A stretch of 64,000 bases of DNA from Closterium sp. Naga37s-1 (lineage: Eukaryota; Streptophyta; Zygnematophyceae; Desmidiales; Closteriaceae): the NCBI GenBank assembly GCA_947471745.1, contig CANJKZ010000064.1, positions 674,001 to 738,000 of the forward strand, read 5' to 3'. Every line of letters starts with the position of its first letter. Within the stretch, counting starts at the first letter, position 1. The notes beneath the pieces were generated by a model. That model had not been told where the DNA came from. It did no database searches and saw nothing but the letters and a program-made list of their open reading frames with translations. The translations under genes were made by a program, and so were the position numbers. This document shows, in pieces, positions 24,201 through 36,877 of the stretch.

Positions 24201-26203
24201 CTACAGGGGACGGCACAGGGGGAGGCGGAGGGGGAGCGGGAGGGGGAGAGATGGGAGGGTTGAGTGAGGATGGTGTGGGAGCGGGTGAGGTGCGGACAGC
24301 AGCAGGGATAGTGGGGGAGAGGGAGGTGGTGCGATCAGAGATTCTCGTAGTGGACTATTTCGACAGCGAATCAGATACCTCGGTAGCCAACTCCCCCTCT
24401 ATCGCCAGCAGCCGCGCTTCCACTGCTTCTGGAGCAGCTTCTGGGGCTGCTGCTGCTGCGACTGCTGCTGCTGCTGCCGCAATCAGAAACGCTTTTGGCG
24501 GCCATGGCAATGGGTTCAGCGTCAATGGCAGCACAGACAGTCCAGCGTCAGTCAATTCGAGCACATGGGGTGGAGGGAGTGGTGGCAGTGCTGGCAGCGC
24601 TAGGCATGGCATGGGCATGGGCATGGGTATGGGAATGAATGGCAGGGTGCACAGTCCTACCCTGCCTCTGAGTCCCTTGAGCCCTTTCAGTTCCTCAACC
24701 AACCCCTACAGCCCTCTCCGCCCTACCAGCCCTCACCACAGCCCAAATCCCATCAACCTCCCGCCTCCTGCTGTGTCTGTTGCCAGTGCTGATGCTGCTG
24801 CTGCTGGTGCTGCTGCTGCTGCCGCTGCTGATGGTAGCGCTGCTACTGGGAGTAGTGCTGGTGGTGGTGGTGCGAGTGCTGCTAGAGGGAAAAAGACTCG
24901 TGGTCGAGGGTTTTGGCGGGTATCCGGTGATCACTCAGGTGCCAGCATCTCTCCCTCTCGTATGGTCTTCAGCAAGAAACAGCAGCAGCTCAAGAAGCAA
25001 CAGCAGCAGCAGCAGCAGCGGGAGCAGCAGGAGCAGCAGGGAACAGCGTCATTACCCCTGTCATCATCAGCATCAGCATCGCCTGATGCACACTCCACCG
25101 CATCAGCATCCCCCCTGTCATCATCAGCGTCAACACCCGCTGCCAGCAGCAGCAGGCGTCTCTTCCCACTCTCCGCGTCCGCCTCCTCTGCTGCTCAACA
25201 CGCCATTCCCCTGGGCTCCAGCATTCGCTCGCTCTCCATGCCCTCCCACCCTCCAGGCACCCCCAGCACCCCATCCACCCCGCCAGACACAGCAGCCTTT
25301 TCCATGGGACAGGCTGAACCCACTGTCAGCAGCAGCAGCAGCAGCAGCAACAGTGGTGGCGCTGGTGCTGGTGGTGGGGTTGGAAGCAACAATGGTGGTG
25401 TTAGCGGTGGTGGTGCTGCTGCTGCAGGGGATGGTGGTACTGGTGGTGGTGCAAGCAGCAGCATCAGTGTGAAGGGCGCACAGGCAGACCCCCCCTCCTC
25501 GCCTTTGGTCCAGGGCAAGATGAACATGATGGGGTGTGGGCCTCCCTTGGGGGTGTTCCGATCGCCCGCCGTCACTTCCTCTGTCTCTGCTGTGCTACGC
25601 CATGCAAGCAAAAGCAGAGGGGGGCTGGACCAGTTCCCCCAGCAGCAGCAGCAGCAGCAGCAGCAGGAAGGGGGGGTTGAGGGGGAGAGTGAGAAGGTTG
25701 TGAGTGGCAGCAGCAGCGGTTTGGGGGCCGCAGGCATGGGGGACACGAGTGGAGTGAGAGAGGATGGGGAGGGGACAGGTCGAGGGGAATGTGATGGCGG
25801 AGCTTCGGCAGCTGCCAGTGGTGTGGTGAACAGGGAGAAGGGAGTAAAAGGAGCAGGGGGGGCTGTGGGGGCAGGGGAAGCAGTGGAGAGAGTAGGAGGT
25901 GTAGGTAACGAGGAGGGAGGAGGAGGAGGAGAAGGAGGAGGAGGAGGAGGAGGAGGAGGAGGAGGAGGAGGAGGAGGAGGAGGAGGAGGAGGAGGAGGAG
26001 GAGGAGGAGGAGGAGGAGGAGGAGGGGGAGGAGGAGGGAGGGGAGGAGGGGGAGGAGGGGGAGGAGGAAAGGGAGGAGGCCATAAGCAGTCGCACTCGCG
26101 TTCAGGATCCCTCATGGAAGGGGTTCGCAACTGGGGAAGGTCTAAGGTGAGCATGCGAGGGAGTTTTGACCCTCCTTGCAATCCCCAGTTTGTTTTTCTT
26201 TGA
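15776..26203 (+). CDS. giant low-complexity protein of unknown function
   Basis: One uninterrupted frame from ATG 15776, 3,475 codons. No known domain is recognised. The only non-repetitive islands are the N-terminus (MLRNSLAGVDAARRAELVEW), KARSVPKRLLSEVSGFGSP, LDVHADLSILQELELPIFF, LNRRGYAHRVFRTHNFPLSV (about 22.1 kb) and SEILVVDYFDSESDTSV (about 24.3 kb). Between them lie SPQ/SPH/SPL repeats (16.2-16.7 kb), a 15-bp-unit GSVTP repeat (18.2 kb), GVGG repeats (19.3-19.4 kb), poly-Gln (20.04-20.08 kb), poly-Ala (21.19-21.25 kb) and a poly-Gly tract encoded by GGA (25.9-26.05 kb). A short Arg-Ser-x-Ser motif recurs (see findings). A good 5' splice site (TCTAAG|GTGAGC) lies at 26146/26147, so the last 19 codons may be intronic and the gene may continue. 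It could also be several genes' worth of sequence kept open by base composition, but the islands argue for translation. Confidence 0.6.
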
Positions 26204-26871
26204 TTTGAATCCCTGGTGTGCGCGCGCCTCCTAATGTTTGTGTTCTTACTGATTCTCTTCCCTCCAAACAAGGCTCCTGTGTGTTCCTCGTTTGCATCCT
26301 CAATTTGCCCATGCCTATACTTGGATGTACAGCCAATCTTGCGTCGTCCTGCCTCTATGTTGTGACTTGCCCATCCTGCAGTCCTCGAGCTCATCGCATC
26401 ACTAACTCCTCTCGGCCATACCATCTGCTGTTGCTGCCGCCACTCCGATTGCGGCTGTCACCACTGATAGCAGCAGCAGCAGCAGCTGCTGCAAGGGGTG
26501 GCATATCAGTTGCAATGTAGAATGCACGCCAAGCAAAGTTGAAGAGAATCAATGAGGGTCATCTGCCATGGCACTTGGGTGGTTCTCAAGGGAAGGTTCT
26601 GGTTTGCTTGCTACAGGTGTTTGCAGGGACTCGAGTCAGGAGGAGCTCTTTGTATAGCAAAATCGCTTAGATGCGCGTACAATATTGATGTGCAGAAGCA
26701 GTCCCAGGATAGAATTTCCTTTTGTTGCCACGATTAGCTCTGGATTAGAAACTTGTAATGCATAGGTGTTTCGAAGTAGTTGGTATAAGTATTGTTAAAA
26801 TTCAATCATTTTAATCTGTAGCGTGGTATTTGGTGACAAGCTGAAAACGTCCCATCAGAAACGGCTCATCG

Positions 26872-26872
<1 letters not shown>
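25811..26872. repeat. left copy of a ~1-kb direct duplication flanking a LINE
   Basis: Starts at GCTGCCAGTGGTGTGG inside the giant gene and ends at GGCTCATCGG directly before a poly(T) run. The same sequence recurs at 28079-28236 plus 37017-37875. It contains the end of the giant reading frame and its 3' flank. Confidence 0.9.
25915..26060. repeat. (GGA)n microsatellite inside the giant gene
   Basis: Nearly pure GGA repeat encoding poly-Gly. The matching tract in the second copy (28180-28236 and 37012-37075) is the insertion site of retroelement E1. Confidence 0.9.
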
Positions 26873-26906
<34 letters not shown>

Positions 26907-28078
26907 AACTCCTACACTTCGATATTGTTTTCTCCCAGCAGACAGAGGAAGAAATGTAAAACTGCCAAAAAGACCCAAATGCAACACACATAACAACCCC
27001 CCTCAAGATACCCAATCGAAACGCCCAGTCAAGACACCCCATCCCGCACCCCATTTCGCCCCCCCCCAATCACAACTGTACATCCACCATGTACGGGGCC
27101 TCCACCCAGAGAGCCCCGCCTTCCACATCGACATCGTCCCTATCCCGGTCCACCAAATCTACGTTGATCCCCCCCATGGAAGACGCCGCTCGAAGCAGGA
27201 TGACACGGGCTTGCGCCCGTTGTAACGCCACCCCGATGAGCGCCTTCAGGGACCCTAAAAGATAAGCCGAAAACACAGTGTCGTCTTCCCGACAAGCCCC
27301 CCGCGACACAGCTAACCCCACGTGCGCATCCCCCTGCTGACGAAGCCACCGCCGAAAACGACCGCCGAGACACCCCCACGTCTCTACTATCAGAGGGGTG
27401 AACTGCACGACCCGGTTGCGTGCGAGCAGAGGCACGTAATCACTCGTTTTGCGACGCTCCCACTCTCTTGCCGCGGGTCTGCCGGGTCAACATACGCTGT
27501 GCCACAAACACACCTCCCCACCACCTGCAGCTGCTGAATTGGGAGCCCGAGCCGTATAGCAGCAGCAATGCCCCACTCAGCCGCAGTGAATGTGAGATCT
27601 GAGTGAGCTGGAAACGCCGAAACCCATGCACCCGCCCCCGGGCCCTGAAGGGATGTGAAACGGGCCAGGGTAGCATCGTCACGAGCCGAGCTGCGCAGTG
27701 CTTGGAGCTCCTCTACAGCTAACTGCCGGTGCCGCGCCTGGAAGAGCCGAAGAGGAGGGGCCGCTACACACAGAGGAAAGCTCGGCATCTCCTGGCGGAT
27801 AGTCGTTGGCAGCTGCTCAAGAGCCTTGACAAACCACGGGTCAAGAAACTCTGCCCCTGTCGAAGTGGTGAGGTACTCTGCAAACATCGCCTCCTCGTCC
27901 GCCACCCCTAACTGTGCAATGTCACGCGCGGCCTGCGCCCACCCACAAACGTAGGACAGTGGGCTCAAAGAGGCCGCCGCCCGGATCCCGAACCCTCCGA
28001 GTCGCACAGGGAGATGCAGCTGCATGCGTGCTCGCCTAGACCGGTCGGGGTCCTGCTCCCAAGTGCCAGGTGGGAAAA
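26873..28078 (-). mobile_element. 5'-truncated LINE (non-LTR retrotransposon)
   Basis: Minus-oriented. The poly(A) tail appears as 32 T at 26874-26905. The minus strand from 28078 to about 27390 encodes the C-terminal part of a reverse-transcriptase ORF (ARMQLHLPVRLGGFGIRAA, then ...SLQGPGAGAWVSAFP, TAAEWGIAAAIRLGLP, VVGRCVCGTAYV). This is the region after the RT palm with the Cys-rich end. Typical continuation (VVQFTPLIVETWG, RFRRWLRQQGDAH) follows in another frame at 27435-27070, so the copy is frameshifted as well as lacking endonuclease and RT catalytic core. It is dead. Its two flanks are the two copies of the ~1-kb duplication. Confidence 0.85.
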
Positions 28079-28236
28079 GCTGCCAGTGGTGTGGTGAACA
28101 GGGAGAAGGGAGTAAAAGGAGCAGGGGGGGCTGTGGGGGCAGGGGAAGCAGTGGAGAGAGTAGGAGGTGTAGGTAACGAGGAGGGAGGAGGAGGAGGAGG
28201 AGGAGGAGGAGGAGGAGGAGGAGGAGGAGGAGGAGG
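28079..28236. repeat. right copy of the ~1-kb duplication, first part
   Basis: Copy of 25811 onward, cut in its GGA tract by retroelement E1. It continues at 37017. Confidence 0.9.
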
Positions 28237-28370
28237 TGTTAGAATCTTAGGCAAGGTGGTTTGAACTATCGAGGAGTTTGGTACAAAAGTAAAACCTAAG
28301 GGGTTGTACCCCACAGTGAGTACCCCACTAAAGCCTACCTAAACTATAACATATAAACATATGTTTGACA
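28237..28370 (-). repeat. E1 3' LTR
   Basis: 134 bp, TGTTAGAATC ... GTTTGACA on the plus strand; identical to 36878-37011. Confidence 0.93.
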
Positions 28371-31300
28371 CACCCCCATAGGCAAAGTGGGGGAGAACAG
28401 AGGGTCACAAGGCCAGGCAGGAAGTGCAAAGCAAGCTCAGGGTGGATCACAACGTCACCACGCAGTCTGAGCACAAGCAAAAGGCCACAAGGCCAGTTCA
28501 CATGCAGAGATATATATGTAACAAGAACAGCACAGTGATCTCTAGCTAGCAAGAGCAAGCATGCAGGTATATATATATAGATCACAGTACAAGCAGAGAC
28601 TACAGCAAGTGTGGAAACGTAGGCACAAGGCCCAACAAAGTACAAAAGCGCTGATGGTCACCAGACGGAAGTGCCTTGGCGAATATATCAGCAGTGTTGG
28701 CCCGAGTGGCCACGTGAGCAAGGCGAAGCTGACCCCGCTGCTGCAACTCTTGAGCCAGGAAGTAACGCAGAGCGATGTGCTTCGTTTTGTGCTCCAGTCT
28801 GTGCTCCTGACACAAGGCAATGGCGGCCTTGTTGTCTACGTACAGAACTGGAGGAGAACGAGGCCGCTCTCCCAGGTCGGTCAGCAGGTAGGTGAGCCAG
28901 CGTAACTCCTGTGCAGCCATGGCTGTGGCGTAGATCTCAGCCTCACAACTGGAGCTGAGAACAGAAGACGAGCGTGTAGACCGCCAAGAAACAGAGCCAG
29001 AGCCAATGCTGAAGGTGTAACCCTGTGACGACCGCTGCGTAGCCTGGTCGTCAACCCAAGAAGCGTCTGAGTGGCCAGTAAGGACTACGTCGCTCCGTCC
29101 TCCAAGCACGAGCCCCATGCCCGATGTACTGCACAAGTAGCGTAGTACCCTCTTAGCAGCATCCATGTGCACCTTTCGGTGCCGACCAGGAGCCACGTAG
29201 CGAGCCAGAAGGCCAAGAGGGTACGCAAGTTCAGGACGAGTGCAGGTCATCAGGTACATGAGGCAGCCCACTAGCTCTGGGTAAGGACCACTCGGCTCTA
29301 CGGACTCGTCCGAAGGTGGAGATGAGAGCGAGTGACCTGTAGCCAGAGGAGTGGCCTGTGCCGAGGACCAGGTGAAGCCGAAGCGCTGAAGGACCTGCTG
29401 CACCATGTGTGACTGAGTCAGTGTGATGGTGCGGCGTGCTCTGTCCCGGGTGATCCGCAAGCCAAGATAGCTTGTCAGCTCACCCAGGTCTGTGCACGTG
29501 TGTCTCTTCTGCAGCTCCGACTTCACCAGGGCGAGAGCCTCAGTGTCAGCAGTGGCAAAGACCAAGTCGTCGACGTACACGAGGATGTAGAACGGCGGCA
29601 GCGAAGTGTCGGTGCGCAGAAACAGCGACGGGTCAGCAGTCGAAGGAGCAAACCCAAGAGCCGCAAGTGTCGTCCTCAGTGTGTCGTGCCACTCACGTGG
29701 CGCCTGGCGGAGACCGTAGACCGGCCGCCGGAGGCTCCACTGGGTACCAGGAGGGAACGACCCAGTGAAGCCAGGTGGGCGGCGCAGCCAGATCTCCTCG
29801 TGCAGGCTGCCCTGTAGGAAAGCAGTGCTGAAGTCAAGACAGTGGAGCTCGTAGTCACGCTGAGCGGCGACGTGCAGCAGAACCCGAAGAGTGGTCATCT
29901 TCGGGGTGGGGGAGAAAGTCTGGAAGAAGTCAACTCCCTCTCGCTGACTGAAGCCTCCAGCAACGTAACGAGCCTTGAAGACAGGCGGAGAACCCGGCGG
30001 CCGCTTCACCCTGAAAATCCACATGCCACTGACGATGTTCGCCCCAGGAGGGGGAACCTCGTCGACGTAGGTGCCTGTGGACTTCCAGGATGCCATCTCT
30101 GCGTCCATGGCTGTCTGCCACTGAGAGGAGTACTCACCCGCGATCGCCTCAGCGTAAGAGCGCGGGGTCGGGATGTCTGGTGCATCCGGGTCTCCCTCAG
30201 GGGCAAGCAGCATGGCCACGAGATGAGGCGCAGTGGCGGCAAGACACTCAAGGTCCTCCTGCCTGTCCTCAAGGACGTCCGTGCCAAGAGCACACTCACC
30301 CCCGACGGACGGAGGACAGACAGACTCAGACTCAGCAACAAGACTAGCAGCGTAGTTTAGACGACAGGCAGCAGCAAAGTCAACCAGCTCAGCGACAAAG
30401 GCAGACGCAGCAGTAGACTCAAACGACGGTTCAGTGACAACAGTGGCTAGCAGACGCGTGACAGTAGGGTGCTCAGCACAAAACCGGTCAGACTCAGGGT
30501 CCGCAACGACAGGCAGAGAAGACGCAGGAGGAGACGGCAGAGGAACACGCTGCGGAGGAGAGGAAGGACGACGGACTACGAGGTGGGTGTCGGGGACAGC
30601 CGGCTGACGCAGACGAGGAACACGACAACCGGAACGACCAGAACAGACAGGCGAGACAGGACGCGACGCAGGCTCACAACGCACAGTAAGACCTCCTGGC
30701 TGCTCAGTGTAAGGAGAAGGAGCAGGCAGAGGTGAGCCAGGCTGTAACGGAAGACCAGTAGACGACGGGAGGCTAAGAACCTGGCGAAGTACGGAGTCAG
30801 GCGGTTACAGAGACGACGGAGTCGGTGGAGCAAAGAACAGGCGCGGCTGTGCAGTGCCACCAGTACCAGCAGCACCAGCACCCTCAGCAGCTCCAGCACC
30901 TCCAGCAGCTCCAGTACCCTCAGCAGCTCCAGTACCTCCAGCAGCTGCAGCACCCTCAGCAGCTCCAGTACCCTCAGCAGCTCCAGTACCTCCAGCAGCT
31001 GCAGCACCCTCAGCAGCTCCAGTACCCTCAGCAGCTCCAGCACCTCCAGCAGCTCCAGCACCCTCAACAGCCCCAGCACCTCCAGCAGCTCCAGTACCCT
31101 CAGCAGCACCCCCAGAACCGGCACCTCCAGTTCCAGGGTCTCCAGCCTCCGTGTCTCCAGCAACAGCACCCCCAGACCCAGGGTCTCCAGCAGTAGCACT
31201 CTCAGGCTCAGCAGTACCTCCAGCCCCAGCAGCTCCAGCACCTCCAGTACGAGCACCTCCGGGACCAGCACCACTCCCAGCTCCAGTGGCGTCAGCAGAA

Positions 31301-33604
31301 GTACCTCCAGCGGCAGAGCCCCGAGCTCCAGAAGCACGACCCTGACGGCGACCGTACCAGTCGTGCAGCTGCTGTGAGGTGAGAGGCACACGCGTACGAA
31401 GGCGGCTACTCCAAGGAGACCGCGCAGGAGCAGACTCAGAACCCTCAGGCGTCGCACCCCCAGACTCAGCACCCCCAGGCTCAGGACCTCCAGGCTCCTC
31501 ACGCTCAGGCTCAGCGCCCCGAGACTCCGCACCCCCCGGCTCAGCACCCTCAAGCTCCGCACCCCCAAGCTCCGCACCCCCAGGCTCAGCACCCCCAAGC
31601 TCCGCACCCCCAGGCTCAGCACCCCCAGGCTCCGCACCCCCAGGCCCAGCACCCCCAAAGACAGCACCACCCCCAGCAGGACCTGAGTCACCAGTTACCT
31701 CAACAGGCGCAGGCACGGGAGGGTCTACCTGAGAAACACCTGAAGGAGCAGGACCTGGCGCGGGGAGGGGGTCTACCTGGGGAGGACCTGGGGCGAGAAA
31801 GAGCGGCGGGGGGGGGCGAGGGGCAGTGCGGTAGGGAAAGAGACGGTAAAAGGGGACGGACTCGTCAAAGGTGACGTCCTGAGATGGAAAGACACGACGC
31901 GATGCTGGGTCGTAAAACTGCCAGCCAGGCGCGTCAGGGAAAAAGCCAAGGAAGACGCAGGGAATGGCGCGAGCGGAGAGTTTGTCCGCGGTGGTATCGC
32001 GGACAAAGGCACGAGCACCCCAGACCCGGAAACGCGACGCATCGCCAACCTTCCCCGTCCACAGCAGTGTGGGCGAGGTCTCCGGCAAGGAGACACGGGG
32101 CCAGAGGTTGAGCTGATGCGCGGCGTACCGGACCGCAAACGGCCACAGAAAATGGGGGGCAGCCGCATGGATCATGGAGGTACGAGCGACCTCCATGACT
32201 AAGCCAATGCGGCGCTCAGCAACCCCATTCTGCTGCGGAGAGGCCGGAAGCGTGAACGTCTGGCGGATGCCGTGCTCCGCACAGAAGGCTGCCAAGAGGT
32301 CTGAGGAGAACTCACCACCTCTGTCAGAGTGCAGACGCAGGACAGGAAAGTCCGACTGGAACCGCTCGCGGAGCTGGAGACGAACAGCGCGGATCCAGGG
32401 GACCAAAACATCAGGGACCTCCCCCTTGCTGCGCAAGGGGAAGACCGTGGTGTAACGCGTGTAGTCGTCGACGACCAGCAGGAAGTACCGCTCGTGGCCC
32501 TGTCCACGGACGCGGGCTGGGCCCCACACGTCCATGTGGAGGGTCTGCAGGGGAGCCTCTGTGGGAGGAAACGAGGAGGAGTGAGGAGCGGCGCGCTGCC
32601 GCCCCTCGACGCAAGGAATGCAGGGCGGCGCAGGCGAGGGAGGGAGGGCAGGCAGAGACTCAGGAAGGCCAGAGACCAGGTAGCGAGAGTGCATGCTACG
32701 AAGGCGAGGCAGGGAGGGGTGACCAAGGCGGTGGTGCCACAGAAGAGTGTCGTGCGACAGGCGGCGACACTCATACTGGGTAGCTACCTGAGCAGACGCG
32801 TACAGCTGGGGGGAAAAGGGGGTGTAGCGTGACGCAGTGGTGAGGGTGTACAGACTAGACCCAGGCGCACGTGTGAACGTCGCCAGGTGACGGCCGGTCC
32901 GGGAGCACGTGCAGATCGCCACACGCTGTCCTCCAGGAGTAAAGGTGTCAACCCAGTGATCCTGAAGAACGGCGTTGCTCACCAAGTTCGTAGAGAACGA
33001 GGGGAGGTGGAGACCAGACAGCTCACCAGACGGGACCGCCGGACACGGAAGCACAGTGGAAGATCGTGCAAGCACTGGGCCCCCAGAGGGGTCAGCCAGC
33101 GAGACAGGAACAGGTGCAGGGAGGGGAGTGACTGTGGTGCTGTCGCGAAAGAAACAGCGGGAAGCACCAGAGTCAAGTGTGAAGGTGTGCAAGGCCTGTG
33201 CGGACGCAGTACCAGGGGGAGCAGACTCACAAGCACCTAGTGCCACAGGCGCTATACCTGGGGCTATACCTGGGTCAGGCGGCACACACAAGTAGCAGTC
33301 ACCCTCAGCACTAACAGTCATTGCATACATGGCAGCAAGAATAGCCTCATAGTCAAGATCAAAGATAGGTACATCACGCCTAAGCAGGTCTGCCCAGTTG
33401 GGGAACTCAGTAGCATCAGGAAACTTGGCGCGCCAGGCGTCGCTAAGCCGAGCGAAGCAGCGCTGCTCAGTGTGAAACCCTGTGCACTGACGACCAGTGC
33501 GGGGACCTGTGCGAATCATATAGGGGCAGCGACCAGGACCCCCAGAAGCCCCACGCCCGGCATACCAGTCAAGAAGCTGCTGGGAAGTGGGGGTCTGGCG
33601 CTGA

Positions 33605-33637
<33 letters not shown>

Positions 33638-33997
33638 GACTGCTGCTGGCCCTGACCACCACTGCCACCACCGCTCCCTCCTCCCCCACCGCCGCTGCTG
33701 CCACCTCCACCGCTCCCAGTGCCTCCGCTGCCCCCACCACCACCTCCACCACCTCCACCCCCACGACCGCCTCCACCACCTCCACCTCCCCCGCCGCCAC
33801 CTCCACCGCCACCTCCACCGCCACCCCAACCTCCCCTGCCACCCTTGCCGCCCCTGCCGCTGCGACGCTTCCCACTAGGAGCGGAAGCAGCCCCGACCTC
33901 CTCAGCACCAAGGTAGTCGTGAGCAGCAGCTGCGGAGGCGTAGGAGGGGGTGAGAGGGGAGGGGGAGCACCCCTCAAAGAGGGGAGAGCGAGGAGTG

Positions 33998-34175
33998 TGT
34001 CAGAAGAATAGCGAGAGTAAGGAGCCATAGCTAGGGTTTACCTAGCTAGGCAAGCGAGAATTAGGCAAAGGAGGGTTTGAACTAGAAAGGAGAGGGATAC
34101 AAATAGCAAGCCCACAAGGGTTATACTCACTAGTGAGTACCCCACTACAGACTAGACAAGCATTATATTCTGACA
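33998..34175 (-). repeat. E2 LTR (3')
   Basis: 178 bp, TGTCAGAAG ... TTCTGACA; identical to 35417-35594. Confidence 0.93.
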
Positions 34176-35416
34176 CACCCCCATAGTCAAAGTGGGGTAT
34201 AATCAGCAGAGCAAGCAGTCATAGAGCAGGTTCACAATTGCAAGCAAAGCTAGAGGCATTTACAAAGGACAAGTGAGGAGGAGGAGGCGGGACTGTAAGA
34301 GGAGAGGAGATAGGAGGTGACGGCTGAAGCTGCAGACACACGGGCAATAGGAGCGGCTGGCACAGTGACTACTGGGACAGCGCCCCGGACTACTGGAGTA
34401 ACTGGCTCGGCGGCTACGAAGAGCGGCAGGAGCAACGGACCCACGGGCGACAGGCGCAGCAGACTCTCTGGGCTACCAGGACAGCGCCCCGGACTACAGG
34501 TGCTGCGGACGACAAGACGGCAGCCTCCGCTCAACCTCCCCCAACTGTCCCACCCCTCTTTCACACACCCCCTGCTGAAACCCTAGCTCCACTCCCACGG
34601 CACCCCCCTTAAACCCTAAACCCTCGGCTCCCACACACCCACCCCCCTCAGCGGCAGCTGCAGCAGTGGGAGACGGAGGAGGAGGAGGAGCTGCAGGTTA
34701 CCCACACCGGTCACCCCCATGCCCGCCACCCCCAAACCCTAACGCAGGCAGGAGCGCGGGAAGCAGCAGGGGCGGTTCACGGAGGGAAAGGGAGGCGGCG
34801 GGGGGGTCTCCTGGGCGCCACGAAGGAGCAGGGCGCGGGCCCCCTGAGGGCGCCACGGCGGGTGACGGGAGGGGGGCCGCGCACGGGCCTCCGAGGGCGG
34901 CTCGACGGGCGACGGGAGGGGCCGCGCGCGGGCCCCCAAGGCGCCGCGACGAGGCGACGGGAGGGGGCGACGCGCGGGCCCCCAAGGCGCCGCGACGAGG
35001 CGACGGGAGGGGGCGACGCGCGGGCCCCCAAGGTGCCGCAACGAGGCGACGGGAGGGGGGGACGCGCGGGCCCCTAAGGCGCCGCGACGAGGCGACGGGA
35101 GGGGCCGGCGCACGGGCCCCCAGGGCGCCGCGACGAGGCGACGGGAGGAGGGCGACGCGCGGGCCCCCAGGGCGCCGCGACGGGCGACGGGGGGCAGCGC
35201 GCTGGTCCCCGGGGGCGACGCGAGGGTCGACGGGGGGGCGCGCCATGCAGAAAACCGCCGCGCGCCCCGGGGCACACGGCGGGCAGAAAACCGCCATGCG
35301 CCCCGAGCGCGTGGCGGGAAGAAAAAAGCGTCGCGCGCCACGGGGCGCGCGACAGACAGGAAGGCAGCGGAAGCAAGTGGGGCCCACAGGCTAGGACTTA
35401 ACAGTCTCTGATTCCA

Positions 35417-35594
35417 TGTCAGAAGAATAGCGAGAGTAAGGAGCCATAGCTAGGGTTTACCTAGCTAGGCAAGCGAGAATTAGGCAAAGGAGGGTTTGAA
35501 CTAGAAAGGAGAGGGATACAAATAGCAAGCCCACAAGGGTTATACTCACTAGTGAGTACCCCACTACAGACTAGACAAGCATTATATTCTGACA
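35417..35594 (-). repeat. E2 LTR (5')
   Basis: 178 bp, identical to 33998-34175. Confidence 0.93.
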
Positions 35595-36877
35595 GAGTGC
35601 CACGAGCAGCACCTACAGCGAGGATGTTCTTCTCTGCTGCAAGGAGGTGCTTCTCGAAGTCGTCGACAGTGAGAGTGGGGGGGTCTAGCGCTAGGAAGTG
35701 GTCCCTGATTGAGCTAAGAGTGTCAGGGAGGCGGGTAACGAGGAAATAGAGAGTGAAGTACATCGGGGGGGGGGGTTGCGGCGCAGAACTCGGTTGAAAG
35801 GGCGGCACGAAAGCGAGTGTCAGTAGCGCGCAGGTGGGAAATGAGGTCCTCAGCAGTGGTGAACGAGGAAAGGTCGGGGAACAGGTAGGGTAGCATGAGT
35901 CGACCTATGGCTGCAGTGGCCGGGGAGGAGTAGCGCGCAACTACAGCGTCGTACAGCGTCTTAGCAGTTTTGTGCTGGCTGAAATGCGCGCGCTCAGGAA
36001 TCGGCAGATGGTTCCTAATAGCTAGGCGTGCAGCAGCATCGCGAGTCTGCCACTGTGAGCGTTCGAGAGCAGGAGCATCGGCAGCAGGAGCAACGGCAGT
36101 GCCAGACACGTAATCGAACAGTGAAACACCCTCTTTGGCATCAGTCAGAAGGAACAGTTGCAAGTCGTCGAGCCATACAGCGAACTCTATGGGGCGACCG
36201 TCAGGCTCGAACGCTATAACATTAGGCTCGTCATAACGGCAGCAGGCAAAGGCAGCAGGAAGCAGGCAGGCAGTAGACCGCAGGCTAAGACAGAGGCAGT
36301 AGGCAGCAGGCAACACAGGCAACGTGCAGGGCAGTAGCTTGCTGCACTCGAGCTCCTAAGGTGGCGCTCTAGACAGTAGCAGGCCGCGCACTTCTAAGGC
36401 AGCGGGCTCGGCAGCAGTGAGCCGCACAGGCAGGTACACGAGTAGGGCACGCGCGGCTGCTGGCTGCGTGCGGCTGAGGGCTGCGCGCGGCTCCTGGCTG
36501 CGCGTGGCGACTTGCTGCGCGTGGCTCCTGGCTGCGCGTGGCGACGGGCTGCGCGCGGCTCCTGGCTGCGCGTGGCGACGGGCAGCGCGCGCGGCTGCGG
36601 GCTGCGTGCGGCGACGAGCTGCGCGGGCGTGGCCTAAGCAGGCTGCGCGCGGGCGGCGTAAGGGGCGCACGGGCGGGGCCGAAACGGGCTGCGCGGGCGG
36701 GGCCTAAACGAGTCGCGCGGGCTGCTTAAGAGGCGCGCGCGGGAAAAAAAAAGAGGGCCACGCGCGTGCAGCCGAGGCGCGCGCGGGCACTAGGCAAGGC
36801 AGGTACGTTTTAGTGAGGTGAAATAGTGAACGGTGGGCCCTAATCCTAGGTCCTAAGGACCTATGCTCTAGATGCCA

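Larger units (their letters stand above)
33998..35594 (-). mobile_element. E2: short non-autonomous LTR element nested in E1 gag
   Basis: 1,597 bp with identical 178-bp LTRs (33998-34175 and 35417-35594) and a 5-bp target duplication GAGTG on each side. The polypurine tract (CTATGGGGGTG, next to 34175) and an initiator-Met-like PBS (TGGAATCAGAGACTG, next to 35416) orient it on the minus strand. The 1.24-kb interior encodes no recognisable protein. Its leader half is a repeat of about 45 bp (34.9-35.2 kb), and its other half is short unique sequence. It fits a TRIM/SMART-like element that depends on a relative for movement. LTR ends and PPT resemble those of E1 and E3. It is younger than E1 because it sits inside it. 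Confidence 0.9.

Noticed and set aside
25195-26424. Antisense frame rich in poly-Pro opposite the giant gene
   Set aside because: Mirror of the GGA tract and other repeats; no independent protein features.
34666-35394. 242-codon Arg/Gly-rich frame inside E2
   Set aside because: Translation of a GC-rich tandem repeat of about 45 bp in a non-coding leader.
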